From NCBI RefSeq assembly GCF_000002425.4, contig NC_037261.1:6658098-6722097 (forward strand): a DNA stretch of 64,000 nt. Direction: 5' to 3'. The stretch comes from Physcomitrium patens (Eukaryota; Streptophyta; Bryopsida; Funariales; Funariaceae). Position numbers and translations under genes: made by a program. Below the pieces are notes generated by a model. That model ran no database searches, was not told where the DNA came from, and saw only the letters and a program-made list of their open reading frames with translations. Of this stretch, positions 23,640 through 35,699 are shown one piece after another (positions within the stretch are counted from its first letter, which is position 1; every line of letters begins with the position of its first letter).

Positions 23640-24930
23640 ACCAATCATGTTTTCAAAGCTAAGAAATGACTTGTACTCATGTCAAAAGCCTATTAAGTGT
23701 CCAGGGCCTCATTTGAATATGATAATATGGAGACCACCACCTGAGTTTTCTGAAACAACACCTACGATACACAACAACGCTACAGGATTCAGTTTAGAAT
23801 CAAAACTCAATGGTGAACTCATGGCTGCATTGACATACTTCGATGTCATTGCTGAATGTTTGCAAAGAAAACATAATACCCACTTCTCCGACATGTTGAT
23901 GTTGCAGCGTCTCTCTCTGATGGCAGCTATAGAGGGGGGGATGACCCCACGCTGCCGTCTCAGGGGCGCGAGTGTGCCATGCACGCTTGCTTGAGTGGGC
24001 GGAGAATGGTGGGACAAGGACGCCAGGACATCGCTATGAGAAGAAGGTCGTTGTGTGAAGGAGCACGAGTTGCAGAGGCTTGCGGTGGATCCCAGTGCTA
24101 AGAATCACTGTTGGCCAACAATCTCCCCACGTCTACAACAGGGTTCCATATTGAGATATTGGTCGCGCTAGACCAGTGATATCTGATTCCCTACATCGAA
24201 CTCGAGACATGGTTCAAGTTCAATAGAATCATGGCTGCAGAAACCTCGGAACCCGCCGACACTGGTGGTGCAATCATAGCTCAGTCGCCAGTTCTACAAA
24301 ACTCATCTTTTATTTCTCAGGTCATTCGAACCACAAGAGGAGGGTTTCACAGTAGATCAAACATCTGTTGCAGCAACGTAGCCCCGCAGGGTCTAAAAGT
24401 TTCAAACATCGACAACTCAGGACGGTTTACGGAGTCCGTAATATCTTAGGGTGCCAGTCGTGGCTGTGTCGGTGAAGAGACTGCAAGCAAGTGGGTTGAG
24501 GTCGTAAAAAATGGTGCTGCAAGTCTCAGAACTTCGACCCAGTTGTGCAAATTGAGCAGGTGACTAAGGGGGGTTTGTGAGATGCGGATCATGTTGATCA
24601 GGCTCATTATCGAGAGCCCATTCATGGCTCTCATTCTGCAAAGATGCAAGTGTAGGGCAGAGTTTTGTGGCTTGCAAAGGAAATGGATGCATTGATCAAC
24701 AGGACATGCTTTTGTGAAACAGAGAGTAGCATGTAGTGCTGGGGTGCCCCTCATTGTTCCATTCTTGTGAGGCTGTGGGTTCATGTCTTCAACCAGTTGC
24801 TTGTGAGGCTTTAGGGTGGAGCATGTTGCATTTTGAGGAATTCTGTGGCGCTTGCACACTCTTGTGTTTGTTTGGTGTTTCTCGCTGTCTCTGGATCTGT
24901 TGAGCTGATAGTATTGCAAAGCAAAAAGAA
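23640..24930. other. GC-richer island with unrecognised frames
   Basis: A sharply bounded 1.3-kb island inside AT-rich DNA. On the plus strand, frames at 23647-23994 and 24231-24449 are open; the second begins MAAETSEPADTGG and, after a TAG stop, the same frame continues with 'ETASKWVEVVKNG'. A 157-codon frame lies on the minus strand at 24919-24446. None matches a family I know. The base composition and the continuation beyond a stop suggest a decayed gene or gene-derived fragment, but this is weak evidence. Confidence 0.35.
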
Positions 24931-26040
24931 CTACATTACTCTTTGTTTACATAGTTTTAAGCATTAATGTCTGAATAAAGATTTTTACTTTGAACAGTTA
25001 GAGTTGTCAAAATACACTTTAAAGAAAAAACAAAATGAAAAAATATATCACATTACTTGAGTTCAAATACTCTACTAATCTAAAAATATTGCCTTAATTT
25101 TTTTATTTTTATAAATAAATCAATAAGGATAAAAAAAATTATTATAACTAAATAATATTTTATTAGATAATAAAAATATTTAACAAAAAAATCTAAGTAA
25201 TTTCTTAATAGTTGTACTAAATTTTTATCTATTTAAAAATAAAATTTTAGAATCAATTAAAATACTTATAAAATAGAGCTTGTTAAAATCTAATTAACTA
25301 TATAATAAGACTAAAGGCCAAATAAATATTTTACAATATTACCAATGAAGTCTATGTTTAAATAGTAAAAGATGGAAATTCTTCTACTTACAAATTAAAT
25401 ATAGTTTAAAATAGAAGTACTTATTAGTAAGAAGATAATGTCTTTTATACTATCAAAAAATCATATAAAAAATACATATGTTTTTAAAAATTATTTAATG
25501 ATTGGTTCTGGATTACAAAGATTTCAAGGTAATAAATTGAATCTTAAATCAAAGTCAAAATTTTACATTAGTTTTAATATGAATATAAATATAAATATAA
25601 ATATGTTTATTATGATATACCAAAATTTCCTTAAAACACAAATTTAATGAGTATCAAAGTTAAAAAATGACCATATTTACAAAAATAATATTATTTAAAG
25701 TTTAATCCAATCAACTTAAGATATAATACAACTTATTATTTAATCAGTTGCAATAATCATGTTAGATGTATTATTTAGAATGATGTTTAAATTCTATTAC
25801 ACAAGACATAGTTTATTAAGAAATTTTATAAAATAATATAATTAAGTATTAAAAAAATCTATAAATCATGATATTGATACAAATTCTTCAGAAAAAAAAA
25901 AATTCAATATATTCTTATGAAATGAGAAAAATAAATAAATAAATAAATAAAACACAGACACACACAAATAGTTGAATTTGGAAAACTGTGAGATTAACAA
26001 TTCAATTCAATTTGGTTATATCGTAAAATATTGATAATTT

Positions 26041-26042
<2 letters not shown>

Positions 26043-26073
<31 letters not shown>
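26043..26073. repeat. (TA)n microsatellite
   Basis: About 31 bases of alternating A/T. Confidence 0.95.
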
Positions 26074-26076
<3 letters not shown>

Positions 26077-27211
26077 TTAAATATTTTTTAGTGAAAAAAA
26101 TTAATGCATAATTTCTAGACAATGTTATGATTCGATGACAAAAAAAAACTTTAAATACAATGCTACGAACTTGTGGATATTTAATGATGTAGGATAAAAA
26201 TTCAGATCAATTTTGACCTATACAAATTTTAAATGCCAATAAAAATGTATTGTGAAAGTATGAGATACAAATGCAGTGATACAAGTCTTTGTAGGTTTGT
26301 CAATTATTATTCAACTATCATTTATTAAAACATGTTTAGCTTTTAGTAAATTTATTTTTACTTATTTAAATTTCTTAATATAGAATTAAAAAATTATTGA
26401 TGTATCTTAGCTAACATGTATTTGTAAAAATATTTTATTTTGAATAGCTTGAATGGTTAGAAACTAAAATCTTCAATAAAAAGTTTATAACCTTTGTAAA
26501 CAACATGTACAGAATTAAAATTTATACTATCTTTACTTATGTCCATCTTTATGTTAAGTTTTTTTCTTTTTGTGATTTGCAAACCTTCATAAAAAAAATT
26601 TATGTTTTAATATAATCTTTTTTAATTAATGAATTTATAAATTTTATAATTTAATTAATTTAACTAAAGTATCAAATTTAGTACTTCAAACAAAAAATTA
26701 ATATTTTTGAATCTAAATTTTAAAAATGTATGTTTTAAAATAAAATATTGTAAAAATTATATTTATGTATGAAATTTTATAAGTAAAATCATTGTAAGTG
26801 ATAAATCTTTTTAGATCTTTGAAAAATTATAAATTAATCTTCTTTCTTACATGTGTAAATAAGTTTTGTAAATTTTTGAATAAAAAAGAACGAAAGAGAA
26901 AAAACCGAATTTCACAAAAATAATTACAGTAAAGTGTTATAGAATTTAAGATTTAAAATGGGTATTTTTTATTAATTTTAAAAATAAATATATTTAATCA
27001 CAATTTTTATTTGATCAAATTTTAATATACAAGAAAATAAATCACTTGAGATATATTGTAAATATTTACTGTTTGGTTGTAAGTTAGTAAAAAACTCTCT
27101 TAGACCACTTCCTACCTCAAATATACACGATGACATTGACAATAAACTATAAAAAACAACTTGTATAACAAAATTCTTCCTCGCTTATCAACAGTCTTTT
27201 TAGGAAAATAC

Positions 27212-27214
<3 letters not shown>

Positions 27215-27251
<37 letters not shown>
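27215..27251. repeat. (TA)n microsatellite
   Basis: About 37 bases of alternating A/T, the longest array in the window. Confidence 0.95.
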
Positions 27252-27253
<2 letters not shown>

Positions 27254-27544
27254 CAAAAAATCAAAAATCAAAAATCAGAGGTAGGATGTGCCGTCAATGA
27301 GGCAATGAAGAGATCCAATTAGAACAAAACAAAACAAGAAAATAAAATAAAATGAGCAAGTAAATAAAGTTTTTGCATCAAACATGATTTTAAATACCAA
27401 AGAAATACCAAAACAACACAAGGGAGCATTAAGTACTCTACCAAGAATACAACATTCAACATAATCTCAAAAACAATCAAAATCATTTTCAGAATCAAGT
27501 TTGATGAGAATTAAACCATCCATCCAACACCCACAATTAAAACT

Positions 27545-28150
27545 AGATGGCAAAAAATATTATTGTTTATTTGTTTAATTCTTTTTGGCCTTGGTTATTT
27601 ATTTATTTATTTATTTATTGTCTCCAACACATTTTGATGAGGAGCCGGAGGCCAATCAATCAAGTAAGCCCGTGGAACAATTGGTGGGTTGTCCTCTTCA
27701 CACATTGGAAGCAAACTTGGGTTCATGTGAAAATCCACTGTGCCCATGTTGGAGACAAGGTGCATAATTAGGGGCATGACCCCTTAAACCCTAAACCCTA
27801 AATGAAGGTTAAGGAGCGGTTAGGGAGGTGAGGGGGGGAGTGTGTGTGTGTTGGTGTGATATATAAACAGTTAGTTGGTGGGAGAATGAGGGCCATGCCA
27901 AACTCATTGAGAGATTGCCCAAATATTCTGCCGCTGAGCACCACCAAGCCATTTGCTATGGGCACCACCTACTAAATGCCCTTATTCCCCTCCACTCTCC
28001 ATGCATTGCACCTCTATTGTATTTTTATTTATTTATTTTTAATTTTTAATTTTTTCCTATTGTTTTCTATTGTTTTCCAATACACCCAACATTTGGCTCT
28101 ACATACATGGATGGGTTCAATGTAAACATGTTTCATTGAGCACAACTTTG
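27545..28150. other. Mixed-composition island with telomere-like motif
   Basis: Contains 'taaaccctaaaccctaaa' at about 27785-27802, two and a half units of the plant telomere repeat (also known as a telo-box in plant promoters). An inverted pair 'ttgtctccaaca' (27619) and 'tgttggagacaa' (about 27748) sits just upstream. Frames of about 60-74 codons span it but show no family motif. Confidence 0.5.
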
Positions 28151-28745
28151 TCTGCAATGTTTTAATAAATGTATGTTTTTTTGTGTGTGTTTAAATAAAT
28201 GGTTGTATCATTTCTGATGCACAATTCTTATGCCAGTTAAAGATGTTGTATTGTGCATATATAGCAAATGTGTTGTGCTGTTGAGCATGCAAATATTTGA
28301 AAATAGAAAACTTCTTCCTTCCTTTGTTTCTTTTGAAATGACTTATTTTCTTACAAAAAAGAGAATTGAATATTGTAAAAGACGTGTGTGTAATACATGT
28401 CTTGCATTATGGGTGATTTTGAAAATGAAACCAAACTAATGATGTTACTTTTCAATTCAGATTAAACACAGAACATTTTAGTCTAATTTTAAATTTTTGG
28501 AAATTATTTTGGTTCTTTAAAACCTCTATGTATCAAAAGTTTAATATATAAATTTAAAAAGCATGTTAATAATTTTCTAGCATTTAAATATTAAATGCTT
28601 TCATTGATGTTATTTTTTTTTGTAAGTAATAAATGATATTTTTTGAAGTTTTCTAATATAAAAGTTAATACATTCAATTTAATTAGCTTAAGTGTGGTTT
28701 TTAAATTTGATTTTTGGTTTAATATTTTCAAACTTCATTGCGAAG

Positions 28746-28778
<33 letters not shown>

Positions 28779-29870
28779 TTCAAAAAATAATATAAATTAC
28801 TGAACTATATTGTAGTGACATATACATCAGATTCATTTTGAAACCTGAAATTACACATTACTGATTAAGCATTTGTAAATGTAGTTGAATTTTAATGTAA
28901 GTATTAGATGTGAAAAGTATTTACATTTAATTAAGGTAGATATTGCGCAATAAGATTTATTTTATTTTATTGTAACTTGAAATGAATATGATTAGAATTG
29001 GGGACACAAAAAGAGCGGAAAAAACTATTGGATACATGCTTCAAGTGCTTTAGAGGCTATTGTTATTTTGTTGGAACATACATGGATGAAAATTTTGATG
29101 TAATTTTTCCTTTGAAAAAATAGACTAAAATGTTCTAATAAAAAAAACCGTTTTAATCAAGATTGAATCATCAGTTTTAGAAATAGGAAAAAAATATATA
29201 ACTTTATGTGCAACATGTCATAAAATAATTATGTATATGTTTCTATAAATTATTCTAGATTAAAGGTTTAGTGTAGAGTTTACTCAAGCTTTTAAGTATC
29301 TATATGTGTGTGCATTTTGACTTTGTTTTTGCAAATAAGCTATTGTAAGTAGTTGTGACATTTTTGTTCATTCTGAATGAATGTATTTTTAAGAATGCGA
29401 AGAAAAATTACAATAAAACCGTGCTCAATGAAAAGACATCAGGTCAATATCTAAAAAGTTTTTCACTCACAATAAATAATAATCATAATATTCAATAATG
29501 CATTGATATTATCATATTAAAGATATGAACTCATTGATGAATTTTTTTCAAGAGATAACTTCCTCTTTCTATTGGTCGTTTTCCTCAGCATTCAATAATA
29601 TCAAATAAAAAATCCTTTCTTTTTTTATAATTATTTAAAAAAAAATTAGTAAAAATTTGATTTTTTTACACAAAAAAATGAAAAATAAAATAAAAAAAAA
29701 CTAAGAACACAAAAAAAATAAAACGATATGTATCTAAAAATCAAGTTAACTTACCACTAGGTTTTATATAAGCCCCTTATTGGGACGAAACTTCTAAGGC
29801 TTTAAGAGAGAAGCGAATAATTAAAATAGATTGGTGTACTGATTTCGTTTCTTTTTAGAATAGTCATCTT
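28151..29870. other. AT-rich spacer, no gene seen
   Basis: AT-rich with one (TA)n array at about 28747-28775. No credible coding frame. Confidence 0.6.
28747..28775. repeat. (TA)n microsatellite
   Basis: About 29 bases of alternating A/T. Confidence 0.95.
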
Positions 29871-32400
29871 TTGGTTTATTTTTATTTTTATTTTTTAATA
29901 TGTAACATCCGCTATGGTCTACTTGAGTGGCTCTTCCCACATCCAAGTGAACAGAATCCGTCCCTGGTAGGAGGCATCCTCATCCATCCAAAACCAGGGG
30001 GCCCAGCCAGCCTTAGCTTGAAGGTGAGGTCACACAAAATCAAGCAAAGGGAGAGGGAGAGTAGTACCCTTATGGGTTTTACAACCTCCATCAGAATGTG
30101 TGTGTAATATGTACAAAAAGCAATCACAACTGATAGTTATTAATTTTTTTTCACATAAGCAGTGAATAATCTTAAAGGGATGTGAAGAAGAAGCTTAAGA
30201 AAGTTGAACTCCAGTTGTTGTACTAGATAGACCCTCTCTCTCTCTTGTGAGTTTTTTCTTCCTTCACAATGAACTTGCTATGAGAAGGACAATGTGGCCA
30301 CATAAGGTGAAGGAGGAGGACCCTTCCCTTCCTTCCCTTACCCCTCTTCTTATTATTGAAATTTGTTATATTCTTATTATTAGTAGTAGTATTCTGATTA
30401 TTATTACTATTATTATTATTATGTTGGTTGTCCGTAGGGTTCAGTTTAAGCTAAGTCAACTTTCCATGATTGGGTCCCAGCCCACCCACTTACCCAAGTC
30501 AAACACAACAATTTGGAAATCAAGTGTGTTATATTTATATTTATATTAAGATTGTGAGAATACATGGTTTCAATTAAGGGATTATTTGTAATAACCATGG
30601 ATTTTTTATATTTTTTTAACAAATAATTTGTCAATATGATCATAGGTTTGACTACAAGTGGGAGTTAAGGAAGCTCTGTTCCAATGATGTGCATTGATTG
30701 TGTTGAGTGGATTTCATGCATATTTTTGTTTTGTGTTCACTTCTGTTGACAATTCAAGAGCTAAAGCTCTTTTTTAACATTGAGGTGAGTCTGTGCTTGT
30801 ATGTTCCTATGTACGTTGTCATTCATGAGATCAATACATCTCCATCAGATTTTTTTTTTTTTAATTTCAATTTTTTTCTTCTTTTAACAACAATCTCCAA
30901 AAGTTCAAAGATTTTTTTAAACTTTTCAGATGAAACTTCATGCTGGTGGATCATAATATCAAGCTACTTTTAATTGATAATAATTTGTTTATGAGTTACA
31001 TTGTCAAGATGTATGGAGAAAACTCCAATCCATCACTTATTCTCCAGTTTCTCCCCCCAAAAATACCCACCATTATTTCTTGTACAAATATAGTGGTCAG
31101 TATTTATCTATTGTATGACATTTATTTATTTATTTACTCATTTATTTTTTTCACCCCCCCCCACATTAATGGTCATTTAACATTATTTATTTATTTATTT
31201 ATTTTTCATTTTTTTTTGACAAAACTCAATGATTCATGACATTGTCAATGCAAAGCAGCCATTGTGGAAGGTCATTTTACAGTGAGACTACATGGACAGT
31301 GGATGGATGGTTTAAATGCATCCTTTTAGCCCTCAAATGATGGCTATGAGTCACAACATGATACAACTCAAAGCCCCCCCCCCCCTCCTCTTTGCGAGAT
31401 GATCATCATTCATATAACTATGAACACTATTGCTTGTGACTCCTTTTGTGTAAGATAAGTTAAAAACATTTGAGCATAATCCCAGGTAAAATAAATAAAT
31501 AAATAAATAAATAAATGATAGTTGAATTGACTTGAAGGGCTACACACAATGCAAACCAAGACAAGCAACACAAAAAGACAGCTTGGAGCTTTTTCATCCA
31601 ATGTCACAAAGACGGGGCCATGCAAGGATGTGTCAAGAAGGTACTCTACACACCCAATGACAAAAAGCCACATGACAAAAAGCAAAATTGACAAGTGCAA
31701 GGCTCAAATAGAGAAAGTTTTTCTCCCCCTTTGGAATCCTTTGTATCCACTTCATACATAATAATTATATGTTACTTCAAAGAAAGAATGACATATCTCA
31801 TCTATTTCATTCTTACCCCCAAGGCAAATCATTCTTTTTATTATTTATATAAACACTTATTTGTGTACTGTTTGTTGTGTATCTCAGCCGCAAAACAACA
31901 AGGATCAGTCAGAAAGTAGCTTATGAGAGAATAGCACTACAAGTACAGTGATAAAAATTCAATGACTGATAGTGATCGCTTTTGTAATATTCTTATTAAT
32001 ATCGACATACATTTTTGACAAAGCCATCTAAATTTCCAAGTGCCATAGCTGCGATTGAAGCACATGGGTACTACTACATGTGCCTTTGACTCCAGTCAAG
32101 GCAAGGTCCTCACCCAGTTTTTTTTTAAAAAAACACTATTACTTTCTACATATCCTTGTCTTAAATGGTCACAACAAAGATCTCAACTCTTGTCTGCTTT
32201 CCACAACAATAGTTTACACTTCAAGAGGATAGAGCCCTCAGTCTCTCTATAGCAAGTAAAACACAAACATTGATTTGTGTTTGGGGAATCCACAAATAGG
32301 ACAGTAGTCTCAGGGTCCCTAGTTATAACTAACCAACATCCAATGAACAGTGCATAGGTTCTCTCCCGGTTTGATTTTTATTTAATTTTTAATTTCGGTT
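29871..32400. other. Mixed-composition DNA, no assignable gene
   Basis: Short frames on both strands (60-100 codons) without known motifs. Simple sequences include a (TTAT)n-type run near 31120-31205, a C-tract at 31376-31385 and an (ATAA)n-type run near 31490-31515. It lies upstream of the MYB locus and may be distal promoter DNA. Confidence 0.4.
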
Positions 32401-35400
32401 TTTTTACATGGTTACTAGTCAGAGCAGTAAAGCTAGACGGAAGACTTCGGGGTTTCGGACGGCGTCCTTCGGACACGACACCCAGTTAGAGAGCGGCGAG
32501 GAGCCGCGTCCAGCGGTCGGCAGCGGACAGCGTCACGCCATTGGTGCTCTCGCACAGAAGGGGCAAGCCAGGGAGCGAAGCCCGGCTCCTTCGGCGCTGA
32601 CTCTAAGATGAGAGCCCAGATCGGTAGCGCGCGGGTACAAACGGGCAATCGCGCTAAGCGTACAGACGCGTCAATCATCGTCAGTGATGAAGGAAGCATC
32701 AGGTCAGTGCAGTGCAGTGGTGTGTGTGTGTATGGGATTAATGCGGGCCTTTGGGACGGTTATGAGGGGCATGAATGAGGTCTCTAACTACCTGCTCAGC
32801 GGGGGAGTTGTGTCCGCAGCGAGGCAATCATTCGAGCTAGTATATAGCCGCATAGATGTAAGCTTCTCCATGATGGTGAACCATTAGGGAGCCTGTAAGT
32901 GGAATTGGACTCCTTGTGCTTCGTTAGCCTTGGGTGGGAACGAAGAAGAGTAGTAGTAGTGGTATGGGGGTTACTATTTGCAGTGCACTGCAGTGAAGTG
33001 CAGACAGACAGAAAGACAGACAGACACTATAGCTAGCCGGACAGTTCGACTTGTCGGGAGGCATGTAGACGTTTTGTTTGCCGAGCTTCCTTCCTTCCAT
33101 GCGTCCTGAGGTGGGATGAGGTGGGGTGTGAGAGTAGAGAGTTGGCCTTGGATGGAACCGAGTTTAAGATTCCGAGGTCTGCACGTTTTCCTTTAGTTTC
33201 CAAGTCTTAAAAAGACCTCAGGATGCGTCGAGATGACTCTTTCGGATTCCATAAACGTTGATCTGGAGCGTCTGGATTGTCACCGTGCAAGTTGACGGTC
33301 ACGAAGGAGACCAATTGAGAGTGGCTGCTAGATTGGTGGGAGGATTCGAAGTAAGGTCCCTCTGAGATGTCGGCATCCATTATTATAATCTTTAGTTTTT
33401 TTAAAAAAACACTTTGTAGGTTGTTTCTGATGTGTTGCTTCCGATCGCACACTTGTTTGTCCACAAATAATGCAGACGTCGTAAGGTGTCGCAGCTGATA
33501 GATTGTAGTGCAAATCCAGTGCTGATGACAACTGCGCGAGCTGCACAAAAGTCAGTTACTAAACCGTGACTGTTGTCGAGTAACTCCGGCACAGCGGCGC
33601 TGTTTTCGTGCAGGGTGTGGTATCCAGCTTGTGCCACACTTGCGCAGTATAACTAACCGGAAGTCCTCGGAGGTTTTTATTTTTTTAAAGAAAATGCGGT
33701 TTGACTTAACCTTCCTTTGTGCTGATTGGATTGAAACGACCTTTCCTTCGTAGTTTACTGATTAGCTCGAGTGATTGAAGTAGAGTGGGTCGGGTTAATT
33801 ATTGTAGTGATCAGATCCTGCATTAAATCGTGGTGAAGTTCTCCAATTAACTGACGCGGATATTTCACGTGCGGACCCACCAGCGAGAGTTATATGCAAA
33901 AGTTGAAAATTGAGTGAACACTGCCTTTTGATGACGGCAGTGTTTTCAACTCTTGTCACAAAGAAGGGTGTGTAACACACTTCCCCATAGGCCCACTCGA
34001 CCAAACCATTTCTTAATCTTATCTTGCTGTGCACAAGGATCTAGAAGCCTCAGTGAGCCTAAATGGAGCATCTCGGGGGTTAAGATGAAAGGGTTGTAGG
34101 GGAGGCGAGACAATCGATTTGCCTCGACGTTGTAAGGAACGGCATATGCACTTGGTTTTTTTGGTCGCTAGATAAAAATATTATGCATTATCCTCCTTGA
34201 CGTAACAGATTGTAGACCCGTGTTGAGAAATCTATGGTGCTCGTTGAATCCCGTGCCCAAGGCCTCAGCAATTGCGTGTTAGATTCTGACAAAAAAGACC
34301 GAGTTCCCATTCTGATTGGATTGTCGGAATCTCGTCGGTAAATTGCATGCACACGATAAGCTTGCTGCTAGAGCTGTTCCTTGGTCGGAAATGTCAATCT
34401 TTCTGCATTGCAAGCTGCCCCATAGCTTAAAAACGAAGTTTCATGGCTTTTCCTAGTACTTGTTTCATTTTTCCTGCAATTACAGCTTCAGTACTAGCTG
34501 TAGGATTCAGTTGTTCTGATCATATCTTCAATTTCATGCATTTGTTTCAGAAGCTGGAGCAGCGAACTCACTGGAAGTGATTGAATATCGGAGACGCGAT
34601 TAACTGGGCATGGTCCATACGGAAGTGGGGATAGAGCTCGATCCTTAGGTCCAGTTTTAGGTAAACTTATTTAGTCGTTGAAAACTCAGCTACAGTGGTA
34701 TATTTTCTTATCCTCGGGCCGCTGCAAGGCACGTGGTGAGTTAGTCGACAGTTTGTTGTGGACATGTGAGATTCTGCAACCACGGTAGTAGGTTGGAGCT
34801 GAGATGTACACATCCCTGATGAGTTTACAACCTGACCTTCGCATATGCATCTTAGGTGTCTTGTTGTCTGCGATAATCATTCTAATCTGTTTGGACAGAA
34901 TGCTGAATTCCTGCTTCACACGGTGGTAAAATATTTTCTGTTGGGCTAGTCAAAAGATTCAGGTGAGACAAGGTTCCCTCGAAGACCCTGCATTCGCTAG
35001 GAAATCTGTCTGGGAGGGACTGTCTATATGTTGTCACATCCATGTGATCAATCTTTAGCAACGAGGAAGCTATACATTGCCTCCTTGGGAATGTAGATAC
35101 AGGGGCTCATGCTATCAATTGAAAGGTCCTCCAACAGGCAACTTGTGCTAATTTTACAGCTGACAAGTGCATCAGCGTTCCATACGTCGATTGAGAACGT
35201 TGTATCCGAATGGGGTCACGTGACACAAATTGGAGCGATTTTTGGTTGTGAAGCTGCCCATCAATTCAACAAACATCGCTCAAGCATGGTGTCTAGGCCA
35301 CTACGACGTCCCTTCACCTCACAAAAGCAGCATTTTTACGTAAAAAATTCGGTATCTGTTATGGTCGGAACATATTACAAGGAATTGTGCGTACGAATTG

Positions 35401-35699
35401 CCCCGGGTTGATGATTTTACAACAGTTTCAATAGAGAAGAATATCTCCTTGTCGAGCTCCTGTGAGCGAAAATTTTTCTCGTTTGCGAAATTTCAGTAGC
35501 GGAAATGCAAAAGGAACTGTCCAAGTGCCCGCAACTACTGCTGACGGAGTGAATGGAATTAACCAAACTGGAACAGATGTTACCAAATTGGCGCTTTGAT
35601 GATGTACAAGCTGTAAAGTTCTCTGGTATAGATTTTTCTGCAACACCGAGGCTGCAGCATTGAAAATTTGGTGCTCTTGCAGCACCATCTGCACTAGTG
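32401..35699 (+). promoter_or_regulatory. CpG-rich upstream or leader region of the MYB gene
   Basis: The 3.3 kb before the MYB start has clearly more G+C and CpG than the rest of the window; 32440-32680 is densest ('gcggcgaggagccgcg'). It contains no convincing protein-coding exon. It includes splice-like sites (acceptor 'catttgtttcag' near 34551, donor-like 'ttttaggtaaac' near 34655), so part may be a spliced 5' UTR. A 100-codon ATG frame at 35109-35411 would be an upstream ORF if transcribed. Loss of CpG elsewhere and its retention here fit an unmethylated promoter or transcribed region. The transcription start cannot be fixed from sequence alone. Confidence 0.5.

Larger units (their letters stand above)
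24931..27544. other. AT-rich spacer, no gene seen
   Basis: AT-rich sequence with two (TA)n arrays, a short 'aaataaataaat' run near 25930 and a 'tataaatataaa' run near 25590. No credible gene. Confidence 0.6.
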
